DNA of 64,000 bases from Prevotella sp. E9-3 (GCF_022024015.1 NZ_CP091786.1:2170001-2234000); one strand, 5' to 3'; counted from the stretch's first letter, positions 46,023-55,891 are shown. Numbers and translations: made by a program. Notes: generated from the letters alone by a model not told the origin.

Positions 46023-46829
46023 TTATTTTGTTTTATACGACTTCAACTCAAACTTCACCTTGTATTTGCGATCAGGTTCTAAGCTTTTAACGGTACTTTT
46101 ATAATAAGCATAATCATCATTATGCCCATATCCTTTTAGTGAGAAGGTCTTCGCCATACCAGGCTCTATTACTATGGACTTCGTGAAATCCTGATAGTCC
46201 AGCATATTGCCACTCATATCATAATAAACCATCCGTCCTGTCACCTGAGTGATGGTACGCTCTGAATTGTTTTTCAGGGCCACAGCGGCATTCTCCTTCA
46301 CCCAGTCGTGGTTGTAGTTGGCCAGCGTCACCGCGTTGGGGTCATGAGCCGCAGGGGCGCTCTCTGCTTTGGGCTGACGAGGGGCAGCCACACGTTCTGG
46401 AGCAGGCTGACGAGGGGCAGCCACAGGCTCAGGGGCTGACTGACGCGTTGCAGCCGGTTGGGTGCTTGCCGACGTGCGCTTTGCTGATTCCGCCTTCAAC
46501 TGTTCCACCTCCTGTCGCAGCAGCCCTACCTCCTCTTTCAAGGCCGCCCATTCACTTGCCGACACCTTGAACTCCGCCTTCGGCGCTTCCTTCGCCTCCG
46601 CCTTTGGCTCATCCTTAGGCTCATCCTTCGGTGCCTCAACGGTGTTTTCAACTTTTATCTCTTGTTCTTCCGAAGAATCCTCCCAGCGAATCAATCCTGT
46701 GGCCCAAAGCACCACTATCACCAGTGCCGCAATCAGCAAAGTGAGAACCACTTTTTTTCTTCCACTATCACTATCGTCCATATATTCTCTCATAGCAGCT
46801 ACTATTATTTTCTTAAAAAAATCTTTCAC
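46023..46829 (-). CDS. Single-pass membrane protein with coiled coil and Pro/Ala-rich linker
   Basis: 268 residues: a short basic cytoplasmic start (MKDFFKKIIVAAMREYMDD), one membrane helix (KKVVLTLLIAALVIVVLWATGLI), an acidic Lys/Glu/Pro repeat region (EAPKDEPKDEPKAEAKEAPK), a coiled coil (EWAALKEEVGLLRQEVEQLKAE), a linker with repeated RQPAPERVAAP, and a C-terminal beta domain (VALKNNSERTITQVTGRMVYYDM) resembling FxLYD-type extracytoplasmic domains. I know no function. It is flanked on both sides by modular repeat tracts. Confidence 0.65.
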   Translation of the reverse strand: MKDFFKKIIVAAMREYMDDSDSGRKKVVLTLLIAALVIVVLWATGLIRWEDSSEEQEIKVENTVEAPKDEPKDEPKAEAKEAPKAEFKVSASEWAALKEEVGLLRQEVEQLKAESAKRTSASTQPAATRQSAPEPVAAPRQPAPERVAAPRQPKAESAPAAHDPNAVTLANYNHDWVKENAAVALKNNSERTITQVTGRMVYYDMSGNMLDYQDFTKSIVIEPGMAKTFSLKGYGHNDDYAYYKSTVKSLEPDRKYKVKFELKSYKTK

Positions 46830-46845
46830 TCCAATGTCTTGGCCA

Positions 46846-46853
46846 CAAAGTTA
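46846..46853 (-). promoter_or_regulatory. Promoter box of the 46 kb membrane-protein pair
   Basis: TAACTTTG on the minus strand, 17 bases before the start at 46829, fits TAnnTTTG. Confidence 0.55.
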
Positions 46854-46883
46854 ATAAAAAAAGGGATACCACACGAATTTTTT

Positions 46884-47345
46884 GCTTCTTTTTTCGACCA
46901 CGGATGGAACGGATTGAACGGATATTTAAACAAAAACCATAAATTACCCCCTTTCACAAAGGGAAAAACCTCGGACCTACGGTCCTAGAAAACCACCCTC
47001 ACGGGCGCGCTGCATAGCGGTTTTTCAGGACCGTAGGTCCGGGTTTTTCATTTTGTAGAAAAAATGGGTTATTATGGTTTTCTTTAAAAAAACGCAGGAC
47101 AATAAAAAAATCCGTTCAATCCGTTGTCGAAAAAGAAAAGAGGTATTCTATGGTTTTTGTTTAAACATCCGTTCAATCCGTTCAATCCGTGGTCGAAAAA
47201 AAAAGATTATTTGTAAGATTTTTCGTTCGATTTTGAGGAGTGCAACGACGACCAAGAATGTGTGGGCGCTACGCTTAAAATCTGCCAGAAAATCTTGTTT
47301 CAAAATCTTTGCTGCTGCGCAGGGTGAAATCTCGCGGTTAAGGGA
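46884..47345. repeat. Modular intergenic repeat tract 2
   Basis: Module A (TTTCGACCACGGATGGAACG), module B hairpin (46966-47047), an A-type part with two runs of ATCCGTTCAATCCG, and module C in reverse orientation (47203-47340, ending AAATCTTTGCTGCTGCGCAG). Module B and its flanks are nearly identical to tract 1. No credible gene is present between 46854 and 47409. Confidence 0.8.
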
Positions 47346-47409
47346 TATACAGGGCGTTTCACAAAAAAAGCCCCTTTTTCAAGGGGCATACTTGTAACTT
47401 TAATTCATT

Positions 47410-50400
47410 CTATACTGCCATGGCATTTTCTAAGATGTTGCCTGGAATATTATATTTCATATTCCAGATAACATTCATGGGACATTCACCATGTGAAGAT
47501 TCATATTCCATCTCACCAAGAAAATAATAGGCATTGGTAAAGCCGAACTCATCACGCTTGCGGTCTCTTACAAATAGTAGATATCTCCAGTCATTCTCAT
47601 GCTGATGGATAATACGCTGGCCATCATTACTCTGTATTCGGACATCATGTTTAGACTGCCAATGGAATTGACGTTCACTGATGGCATAGTCTTGGTATAG
47701 AGTAGAGGGGGAGTAATCTTTGTCAGACTTGTTTGTCGACACAAATACGAGTGCAATCTTTTTGTCGTGTAGATACTGAGTGCCCAGGATGTTGCCACGA
47801 CGTACATCGCCCTCGAACATTAAATGAATTTCATCGGCAGAATAACACCCATATAATTCCAACTCTACACCTCTAACTGATATCCATAGAGTTGTTTGAT
47901 AAAGTTGGGAAAGGCGAATCTCTACGCAGGTTTGAAGTTCTTCTTTAAAATATGGAAAGTTATTTAATGCTTTAATAGCCTCATCTTCTGAACTGAAGTT
48001 TTTATCATACTTTTCATTGTATGCTTTTAGCTTGTCGAAGCAGATGGTATAATAGAACAAACGTTTAAACATCTCTTCTCGCTTATTGACAGCAGCAAGA
48101 TTGAAGTTGTTATCGACTAGCCGTTGAACAAACATTAGGTAATCGGTAGAGTTGGTATGATATAATCGGGCAAGACCATTCTCCATATTAACGACCTCTT
48201 TAGTCCGTTCGTATCCTTTTACATTAATTCCTGCCTGATGCTTCAATTCTGTCCATGAACCAGGGGATTTATAAATTAGCCTCCAATCTAAGGAGAAGTT
48301 CTCAAGAAAATTCTTCAGCGTCAGTGCTTGACCTGTTTCATGCTCAAAATGCTCTACTTCACGGCGCAGACGGCGCAGGTTGAATATACATTCACTAATG
48401 TTGTTGAGGATATATTGCTGCGCCTGTAATTCCATGTTTATGCTGCAACCACGTGGAATTAGCGTAAAACCATTCGCAACTTGCTGCCTGACGGGAGTGT
48501 TTGACGGGCCTATCAGAGCACGGAAGCGACTCTCGTAATTATATTTCTTGCTTGCTTGTGCCACAAAGTCCAGAACAGTCAGTTCTGTTTTTCCATCAGC
48601 TAAACGGAGGCCACGTCCCAATTGCTGCAGAAAAATAGTGAGTGATTCTGTAGGACGCAGGAAAAGCACAGTATCAATTTCTGGAATATCAATACCTTCA
48701 TTCAAGATATCTGCAACGCAGAGATAGTTTATCTTTCCTTGAGCCAATTGTTCTGAGTAGGCATCAAGTTCGCCACTGTTCTTTGATGTTACAGCTGCAG
48801 CCTTGTAGCCTGTGGAAATGAACATAGCTGCCATCCATTCGGCATGAGCTATTGAACAACAGAAGCATACAGCCTTACAATCTTGTGGGTCAGTGAGATA
48901 ACGATTGATTGCATCCTGTATCTTTCCAAAGCGATCCATGTTACCAACATATTGCGCTTCGAGTTGTTTGACATCATATTTTCCATCGGCACTACAAACC
49001 AATCGACTCAGATCTACAGTATCATCAGTGACACAGAAGTAAGCGAAAGGCGAAAGTAATTGTTGATTAAGCGCTTCTTGCAATCTAATCTCTGCCGAGA
49101 ACCTGTTGTTGAAGTCAGGAGTGATAGCCTTTCCGTCCATACGTTCTGGCGTTGCTGTCAGACCGATTAGTATCTTGGGGCGAAATACACTAAATAGTTT
49201 CCTGTAAGAATCTGCCTGACTATGATGTACCTCATCGAGCACAATATAGTCATAATAATCTGCGCCGAAAGAGCTCAACTCGTCTATATGGTTGTTTAAT
49301 GTCTGAATGGTAATGAACAGGTGGTCAAGATTGCTGTTATATGAGGGTTTGATATTACCAGTCCATATTTCACCAAAGTTTCCGTCAACCATTACAGAAC
49401 GATAAGTACTCCGGGCTTGTTTCAGGATTTTCTCTCGATGAACGATAAACAACAAACGAGCCTCACGTCCATTTTCTTTCTTGAATTGTTGGTTGAAATC
49501 TTTATAGTCGAAGGCGGATATTGCTGTCTTGCCAGTACCTGTTGCTGCTATAATTAGGTTCTTGAAGTTATTACGTTTTTTTCGCTCGTAATTTAATTTC
49601 TCCAACACCTTAACCTGATGAGTCTTGCGGACGAAACGAGTTACGATTTCTGTGCTTTCAATGTTCGATGTTTTATTTCGAGCTATATCAATAGCCTGAG
49701 CAAAACGTTTGAGGTGGTCGTCATTATCTATGGGTTCAAACGTAGCACTGTTCCAATAAGAGTCAAAAGTTGCCTGAGTAGAACGGATAATATGCGGATT
49801 CTCCACATTAGTGATACGCATATTCCACTCCAAGCCCTTTGTCAATGCTGTACGAGAGATGTTTGATGAACCAATGTAGGCAGTATCAAATCCGTTCTCA
49901 CGTTTGAAAATATATGCTTTCGCATGTAAGCGTTCATCGTTCGTATTAAAAGATGCTCTTATTTCAACGTCACCCAGCTCCTTTAGTTTCATCAGCCATT
50001 CCACGGCCTTTACGTCTGTCGCGCCCATATAGGTCGTTGTAAGGATACGTAATTTTGCTCCCTTTTTCTTTAAAAAGCTCTTTAGTTCGTCGTAGATAAC
50101 CCTCAGGCCAGAGAATTTGATAAACGAAACAACGAGGTCAATGCTATCGGCCGTCTGTATATCTTTCTTAATTTCCTCATCAATAGACAGACCGTTTGTT
50201 CCAGTAAAGAGATTGCTCACCCTGTAGCCAGATTCTGGGTGTAATTGAGCCTTGTGCTTTATTTGTTCCTCAGTATATCCGGTCTTGCTATAAATTGCTC
50301 TAAGGAAGTTTGTTTCATCCTCTTTGGTGAGCATATCGCCTTCAAGGGCATTCACCTGCCATTCGTTCTCAATGAAGTGAAGAATCTTGTTGATGCAATC

Positions 50401-50622
50401 CACCTGTTTACTGATGGTGATAGCCTCTTTTTTATCTCGAAAATATTCTTTGAGGACAACAGAAACGATATCTGCGAGATATTGGGCCAGCATCATGTGA
50501 GATTCTGCACTGTCTATCGCTTCCTTCTCTACATGAAAACTGCTTTCAGGAAAGTCATGCTGCAATTTCTCAGCAATGGCTGTGCTAATTAGTGATTCGT
50601 AAACACCTTCAACAAGTTTCAT
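47410..50622 (-). CDS. PLD nuclease-SF2 helicase-DUF3427-like protein
   Basis: 1070-residue multidomain protein. Residues about 145-290 form a phospholipase D-like nuclease domain with HAKAYIF (His233, Lys235) and GSSN (251-254). About 330-690 is an SF2 helicase with Walker A ATGTGKT (360-366), DEVHHSQAD (463-471), LTATPERMDGK and QQLGRGLRLADGKTEL. The last 250 residues, ending with RYLLFVRDRKRDEFGFTNAYYFLGEMEYE, match the DUF3427-type tail. It starts 20 bases after the stop of the exonuclease-RecQ-UvrD gene, so the two form an operon. A DNA-processing or defence role is likely, but it is inferred from domains and the accessory setting. Confidence 0.85.
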   Translation of the reverse strand: MKLVEGVYESLISTAIAEKLQHDFPESSFHVEKEAIDSAESHMMLAQYLADIVSVVLKEYFRDKKEAITISKQVDCINKILHFIENEWQVNALEGDMLTKEDETNFLRAIYSKTGYTEEQIKHKAQLHPESGYRVSNLFTGTNGLSIDEEIKKDIQTADSIDLVVSFIKFSGLRVIYDELKSFLKKKGAKLRILTTTYMGATDVKAVEWLMKLKELGDVEIRASFNTNDERLHAKAYIFKRENGFDTAYIGSSNISRTALTKGLEWNMRITNVENPHIIRSTQATFDSYWNSATFEPIDNDDHLKRFAQAIDIARNKTSNIESTEIVTRFVRKTHQVKVLEKLNYERKKRNNFKNLIIAATGTGKTAISAFDYKDFNQQFKKENGREARLLFIVHREKILKQARSTYRSVMVDGNFGEIWTGNIKPSYNSNLDHLFITIQTLNNHIDELSSFGADYYDYIVLDEVHHSQADSYRKLFSVFRPKILIGLTATPERMDGKAITPDFNNRFSAEIRLQEALNQQLLSPFAYFCVTDDTVDLSRLVCSADGKYDVKQLEAQYVGNMDRFGKIQDAINRYLTDPQDCKAVCFCCSIAHAEWMAAMFISTGYKAAAVTSKNSGELDAYSEQLAQGKINYLCVADILNEGIDIPEIDTVLFLRPTESLTIFLQQLGRGLRLADGKTELTVLDFVAQASKKYNYESRFRALIGPSNTPVRQQVANGFTLIPRGCSINMELQAQQYILNNISECIFNLRRLRREVEHFEHETGQALTLKNFLENFSLDWRLIYKSPGSWTELKHQAGINVKGYERTKEVVNMENGLARLYHTNSTDYLMFVQRLVDNNFNLAAVNKREEMFKRLFYYTICFDKLKAYNEKYDKNFSSEDEAIKALNNFPYFKEELQTCVEIRLSQLYQTTLWISVRGVELELYGCYSADEIHLMFEGDVRRGNILGTQYLHDKKIALVFVSTNKSDKDYSPSTLYQDYAISERQFHWQSKHDVRIQSNDGQRIIHQHENDWRYLLFVRDRKRDEFGFTNAYYFLGEMEYESSHGECPMNVIWNMKYNIPGNILENAMAV

Positions 50623-50642
50623 AATTATATTCCTGTTATTAT

Positions 50643-53600
50643 TTATTCTGATGTTTTTTCTTGCTTAACTAAGTTCAGATTCGCCAAACAAACGGCGTAT
50701 TCTATTTCAGAGTCTTGTGGTTTCCAAGCCAATGTGTAGCTCACTTTAGCGTTTGTTACTTCATAACCTCTATCTGTCCACACTTTCAATTTATCTTTAC
50801 CTGATGCAGACAAAGCGGCAACATTGACTTCCTGCTCATTCTGCAAATATCCGTCTCTGTATAGTAAGCTGTCACCACTTCTTAAGCGAAGCACGATGTC
50901 CTTTCTTCCCTTGAAGAAATTAAGAATAACATCATGCATGTTCAATGCTATTGATATAGAAGAATACTCAGTGGGTGGATTGGTTATAAGATACAGGTTT
51001 CGCTTAGCCCGAGTGAGTCCCACGTAATAGGCATGCATATCATCTATACTTCTTCCATCTGGTATGACAGACATGAGATAGACATTATCGAATTCTCGTC
51101 CCTTTGCTTTGTGGATAGTGCTTACGAACACAGACTTATCATCAGCAGCAATGAAATCCTCAATATTTGACTCGAAGATGTATTCACGCAAGTCACTGCG
51201 ATAATAGGATTGATGAGTTATCTCAAAGTCTGAAAAGAAATGCTTCATAACGTTGAGGCAAGTACTTGAGGCATACGTCTCAAGTGTACGCTTTTTGGCC
51301 ACATCCCACTTTTCTTTCGGAATGGTAACTTCATCTATGTCTCCAAGTTGTTTTAGGAAATAGCGCACTTCTGCAAGATTACCGAAATGGAAGTCTCCCA
51401 TCGACTGTGCCACGGTAGCATGTAAACCACGTTGTTCTAGCTCGTAGGCCACCTGCATAGTTTCCTCATTAGTACGTGTAAGTATTGCAGTACTTCCTTC
51501 TACTTTTATTTCAGTATCCAGAAATGACTTCAAAGTCATTACCTTGCCTTCTTCTCCTGTGGCAGACTGGATGGGAGTATGTTTCAGTCGACCAGGAATC
51601 CGCTGAACATAACGGTTAGCACAATCAACTATCGTTTTTGCTGAGCGGTAGTTGTCTGTCATCTCGTATAATTTTGCACCATTTTGTTCAACGAGTGACT
51701 GCATGTATTTTGATTCGGAACCACGGAAGCCGTAAATATTCTGGTCGTCATCACCCACAGCAATGACTCGCATTTCTTCATTCTGTCGCATCAGCGCTTG
51801 AACTAGCCTAAAGTCGTCCTGCCCCATATCCTGAGCCTCGTCAATAACAAGCACGCTCTTGGCTATCTTAGATGCTTCTACCTCGCCATTTTCTATCATC
51901 TCTGCAGCAATACGCACCACATCTTTAGCATCTTCCAGCCTTCCTTGTTTCCCTATAAGGTCAAAACTATATGAATGGAATGTCTTGATGTCTACATAAT
52001 GAGCTGAATTTTCTACTAAGTCTATGAGTCGCTTCTTAAACTCTGTTGCTGCAGCTCTTGAGAACGTGAGCATCAACAATTGTTCATGCTTTACATCCTC
52101 AAGCAGAAGTAGTGAGGCCAGCTTGTGAACCAATACTCGAGTCTTTCCGCTTCCCGGTCCTGCTGCCACCACAATATACTTTGACTCCTTATCATCAATA
52201 ATCTCACATTGACGGTTGGAAAGTTCACCAAAGAGTTTGTTGTATTTGGCAGGAGTGATATTCTGGTCAATCTGTGCCCTGCGTTCTTCTTTAAAATACT
52301 GATTGATGAACTTGCGGAAATCCATTGTAAAATAGTCATTGACGAAACGAAGTGCCGCATTGTAGTCACGAACCATCAGGTTGGCATATTCACCTACAAT
52401 GTGAATCTGTCGGATTCGCTGCTTATAGAATTCGTCTAACAGACGATATTGTTCCTTACCATATCGTGTACGAGTAGCGACAAGGCGACCTATCTGCATG
52501 GTATTATATATAACAAGAAATCCGCCCTCTATTTTCATCAACTCAGTCTTGGTAAGATATAGCAATGATTCCTCAATATCAGCGATTGTGGGCTTTTCTT
52601 TGTCGGAAAACATCGCTTCTTTACGGCTGTCAATATATTGCTGAAGGAGTTCTACAACGGAAAAGTTAACAAGTGTCGTCTCTTTAGTATCATCCTTCTG
52701 AACGCTCAAACTTTCAACAATAAATCTGCTGATATCCATCCGACGTTCGAATCGGTTCTTTGTAGAATCCTTAGATGATTGTAGTCGTAAATTGACATAA
52801 CCAGTTATACCATGTTCCTGTTTGTAGACATATCCTTTCAGAGTCATGAAGTGAAGCAGCATTCTTAGACGCTTGACATTCGAGTAATTTATTCCAGCCT
52901 TCTGAGCATCTTCATTCAATTCTTTATAGCTGAACCGACATGATTCTTCTGTAAAATGCTGTAACATAAACTGTTCAAGTCGCAGCATGGCATCGAGATT
53001 TTTCACAGTGGTACTCTTGGAAATCCATGCTTGCATGTCACGACTATCAGCCAGCAAGCCATCTTGACGCATCAGATTAATATTCCTGATGACGGTTGCC
53101 TTGTCCATTCCAAGAATATCAGCAAGATAGTCCACTCGACTCTCAGCTTCCGCTCCTCGGCCTTCAGCTGTGGCTCGAGCACTGATAAGCGATTTGACAA
53201 TTCGCGCTGCTTCCTCACGAGATTGCTCATCAAACAAAGAAGAGACCATCAGTTTTCGACGAGCTTCATCCATGTTCTTCACAGCAATACCTGTGGCAAA
53301 TACATGTGGCGCGTTACTGCCACGTTGAATGTATCCAGCATCCTCAAGTGCCGCTATTGCAGCCTTCACACGAGTCTCAATACCGTCTATCTCATCTCCC
53401 CATCCAGCTTGACGTGCTATATCCAATGGCGAACAACTCACCTTGACTCGTTTAGATGTAAGATCCTTAATGGCTTTCCATACTTGTTGAATCTCACTGA
53501 TGCTAAGCTTTGTCTGATTAAGGAGAATGAAATGCTTGTCAAGATCGGTGTCAGCATACAACACAAAGCATTCAGCCTGCATCTCTGGGTCTCTACCTGC

Positions 53601-55343
53601 ACGACCGGCTTCCTGTACATAGTTCTCTAACGAGTCACTAATATTGTAATGGACTACCAATCCAACATCTTTCTTGTCAACACCCATGCCAAAAGCAGAA
53701 GTAGCCACAATGACCTGGACTTCACCACTCATGAAAGCATTCTGGTTCTTCACTTTCTCGGCAGCTTCCATCTTTCCATTAAATGGTAAAGCTCGTATGC
53801 CATCATTGACTAAGTGTTTTACCAATTCGCATGTCCGTTTGGTACGCGACACATATACTATCGAGGGACAATTGTGCCCAAGTATCAGTGAGCGCAACAA
53901 ATTGTATTTCTCATCTGCAGTATCGGCATGAAGTACAGAGTAACGCAGGTTCTTGCGCTCTGCATTAGCAGCAAAAACTTTCAGTTCCAAGCCCAACTTT
54001 ACTCTGAAATAGTCACAGATATCGCTAACAACTTTTTGTTTGGCTGTCGCTGTAAAACAAGATACCGCTATTGGTTGTTTCAATTGTTTTTTCTCCTGTA
54101 GCTGTCGAATGAAATCTCCAATATATAGGTAGTCTACACGAAAGTCGTGTCCCCAAGCAGAGAAGCAGTGTGCTTCATCTATCACAAAACGAACAACATG
54201 GCGTCCCATCAACAATCGCTCTATAGTCTTACTACGCAGCATTTCTGGAGCGATATATAGCAAATTGGCTGTGCCGTCAGCCACCTGTTCTATGGCAGTA
54301 GCACGTTCGATAGGATCTAACATTCCATTGATAGTCACAGCGTCACTAATACCACGGGCTGCAAGGTTATCTACTTGGTCTTTCATCAACGACTGTAAAG
54401 GCGAAATGACTACAGTTAGTCCATGCGTATTCCGTCCAGCCATTAAAGCAGGTAGTTGGAAGGTGAGACTCTTACCGCCACCAGTTGGAAATATCGTCAG
54501 CAGGGATTCACCCCGAATTGCAGATTCCACAGATTGTTGCTGCATAGGAATGCCATCAAAGATGCGGAATTCATCATAACCGAAAAACTCTTTCAATCCA
54601 TAATGAGCATCCAGTCGCTGATAACAATACTCACAATCTCCACAAGATGTGTTGCACAACACGTTCATCACATTAACCACCTGTGGAAAGTTTCGTATTA
54701 CCCATGCTGGTGTAATCGAAAAAACATCATCGGCACCGATTACAGCCAAGCAATATGCTAATTCTATAGGATACAGTTTGACCAAAGTCTCAAAGTCGGC
54801 ATTATCGCATAATTTACTTTCATATTCTTTTAATATCAGTTGCTTCCAATTTCGCTTAGCTGCAAATATGGATGATATCCAACTGAAATTTGGCGAATAT
54901 CCGACATACTTGAAAAAACCGCCAAACTCTTTTGTGTCATTCAGCAGATAATAGTAGATTTCCTTTCTGTTATCCGTCAACTGTTCCCAGGCTGCCACTT
55001 CATCATTCAATAAGTCACGGGCCTTCATAGAATCATTCAGCGGATTGTTCAGTTCGTCCACTTGCAACTTATCATCCTTCACTAGATGATGATAAGGTCG
55101 TTTGGGGAAAAGTAAAGGTGATAGAAACAGTGTATCAACAATTGTAGGATTGCCTCTCAATGAAACAAATTTCAGATCGAAATTGATGATATTGTGTCCA
55201 CACACCGTATCGCATTTTGACACAAAGGCATCGAAGTCAGCCTTGGAACTAGAGTGCAACACTGCACCATCCTCCCTGACAGCTCCGTAATCCGCCACCT
55301 TCTTCGTCTGCGGATTTACCTCAGTATCAATAAATGCAATCAT
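50643..55343 (-). CDS. Exonuclease-RecQ helicase-UvrD helicase fusion protein
   Basis: 1566 residues with three enzyme modules. Residues 1-130 look like a DEDD-type 3'-5' exonuclease: AFIDTEVN (Asp6, Glu8), CGHNIINFD, and LNDSMKARDLL as a candidate third motif. A four-cysteine cluster, CNTSCGDCEYC (230-240), follows. Residues about 260-600 are a RecQ helicase: MQQQSVESAI, FPTGGGKS (285-292), DEAH (389-392), FTATA, SAFGMGVDKKDV and QEAGRAGRD. Winged-helix-like segments lie at 640-900. From about 1040 a UvrD/Rep SF1 helicase follows: AGPGSGKTR (1061-1069), LMLTFSRAAATEFKKRL, VIDEAQDMGQDDF, VGDDDQNIYGFRG and STIHKAKGREFD. All motifs needed for two ATPases are intact. Joining RecQ and UvrD in one chain is unusual. 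Confidence 0.9.
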   Translation of the reverse strand: MIAFIDTEVNPQTKKVADYGAVREDGAVLHSSSKADFDAFVSKCDTVCGHNIINFDLKFVSLRGNPTIVDTLFLSPLLFPKRPYHHLVKDDKLQVDELNNPLNDSMKARDLLNDEVAAWEQLTDNRKEIYYYLLNDTKEFGGFFKYVGYSPNFSWISSIFAAKRNWKQLILKEYESKLCDNADFETLVKLYPIELAYCLAVIGADDVFSITPAWVIRNFPQVVNVMNVLCNTSCGDCEYCYQRLDAHYGLKEFFGYDEFRIFDGIPMQQQSVESAIRGESLLTIFPTGGGKSLTFQLPALMAGRNTHGLTVVISPLQSLMKDQVDNLAARGISDAVTINGMLDPIERATAIEQVADGTANLLYIAPEMLRSKTIERLLMGRHVVRFVIDEAHCFSAWGHDFRVDYLYIGDFIRQLQEKKQLKQPIAVSCFTATAKQKVVSDICDYFRVKLGLELKVFAANAERKNLRYSVLHADTADEKYNLLRSLILGHNCPSIVYVSRTKRTCELVKHLVNDGIRALPFNGKMEAAEKVKNQNAFMSGEVQVIVATSAFGMGVDKKDVGLVVHYNISDSLENYVQEAGRAGRDPEMQAECFVLYADTDLDKHFILLNQTKLSISEIQQVWKAIKDLTSKRVKVSCSPLDIARQAGWGDEIDGIETRVKAAIAALEDAGYIQRGSNAPHVFATGIAVKNMDEARRKLMVSSLFDEQSREEAARIVKSLISARATAEGRGAEAESRVDYLADILGMDKATVIRNINLMRQDGLLADSRDMQAWISKSTTVKNLDAMLRLEQFMLQHFTEESCRFSYKELNEDAQKAGINYSNVKRLRMLLHFMTLKGYVYKQEHGITGYVNLRLQSSKDSTKNRFERRMDISRFIVESLSVQKDDTKETTLVNFSVVELLQQYIDSRKEAMFSDKEKPTIADIEESLLYLTKTELMKIEGGFLVIYNTMQIGRLVATRTRYGKEQYRLLDEFYKQRIRQIHIVGEYANLMVRDYNAALRFVNDYFTMDFRKFINQYFKEERRAQIDQNITPAKYNKLFGELSNRQCEIIDDKESKYIVVAAGPGSGKTRVLVHKLASLLLLEDVKHEQLLMLTFSRAAATEFKKRLIDLVENSAHYVDIKTFHSYSFDLIGKQGRLEDAKDVVRIAAEMIENGEVEASKIAKSVLVIDEAQDMGQDDFRLVQALMRQNEEMRVIAVGDDDQNIYGFRGSESKYMQSLVEQNGAKLYEMTDNYRSAKTIVDCANRYVQRIPGRLKHTPIQSATGEEGKVMTLKSFLDTEIKVEGSTAILTRTNEETMQVAYELEQRGLHATVAQSMGDFHFGNLAEVRYFLKQLGDIDEVTIPKEKWDVAKKRTLETYASSTCLNVMKHFFSDFEITHQSYYRSDLREYIFESNIEDFIAADDKSVFVSTIHKAKGREFDNVYLMSVIPDGRSIDDMHAYYVGLTRAKRNLYLITNPPTEYSSISIALNMHDVILNFFKGRKDIVLRLRSGDSLLYRDGYLQNEQEVNVAALSASGKDKLKVWTDRGYEVTNAKVSYTLAWKPQDSEIEYAVCLANLNLVKQEKTSE

Positions 55344-55432
55344 ATCTTCATTCTACTGTCAAATATGTTTTTGAGTATATTAGCTCCTATGAAATTTTAC
55401 TTATCTACACGCGTACATCGCAAATATGGCTA

Positions 55433-55440
55433 CAAATTTA
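55433..55440 (-). promoter_or_regulatory. Possible promoter box of the helicase operon
   Basis: TAAATTTG on the minus strand fits TAnnTTTG and lies 90 bases upstream of the start at 55343. No upstream TTTG is seen, so this is tentative. Confidence 0.35.
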
Positions 55441-55627
55441 CAAAAAAACAGTGAATAACAGTGTTTTATAACGAAGTTTTTTGGTCAAACCCATGTTATC
55501 ATGGACATAAAAATCTGGTTTTCATTTTCTTAAAGACAAGAGTAAGGTTTTGCAAAATACGAAATGTTCTTGCTATTTCTACCATAGTGGTTAAAGCTTC
55601 CTGGAAAAGCCTGGTAATTATTAATTA

Positions 55628-55660
55628 TTTTGTAAAACATTCAACTACAAATTAACTTTG
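55628..55660 (+). promoter_or_regulatory. Promoter of the 55.7 kb small gene
   Basis: TTTTG at 55628-55632, 20 bases, then TAACTTTG at 55653-55660 is a good match. The ATG at 55670 is only nine bases beyond the box, so the transcript would have a leader of a few bases or none. Confidence 0.65.
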
Positions 55661-55669
55661 CCCGAAAAA

Positions 55670-55891
55670 ATGAAAAAAGAACAGATACAGTCATTACTCA
55701 ATAATGTAAACGAAGAGTTTCTTGAAAGATTCTTTGAAACAATACTTAATGAAATCAATGCTGACGATGAAGCATATCACAAGAAGGCATATCAACTTCT
55801 TCTTGCCTCATTAAATAACGAAAATGCAGACGACTTTTTTATAGCCATCTGCGGTTGGAGTTTGGAGTCATTGATAGAAAAGAGCTACTAG
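55670..55891 (+). CDS. Small helical protein of unknown function
   Basis: 73 residues from the ATG at 55670 (MKKEQIQSLLNNVNEEFLERFFETILNEI), acidic and almost wholly alpha-helical, no signal or membrane segment. I do not recognise the family. A well-formed promoter directly precedes the start. It lies divergent from the exonuclease-RecQ-UvrD gene, 326 bases away, and could be a partner or regulator, but only position suggests that. Confidence 0.55.
   Translation: MKKEQIQSLLNNVNEEFLERFFETILNEINADDEAYHKKAYQLLLASLNNENADDFFIAICGWSLESLIEKSY

Noticed and set aside
53031..53630. 199-codon open frame antisense to the RecQ region
   Set aside because: It lies wholly inside the conserved helicase gene and has no supporting signals.
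55461..55655. 64-codon frame upstream of the small gene at 55.7 kb
   Set aside because: Ends inside the promoter of the next gene and has no recognisable features.
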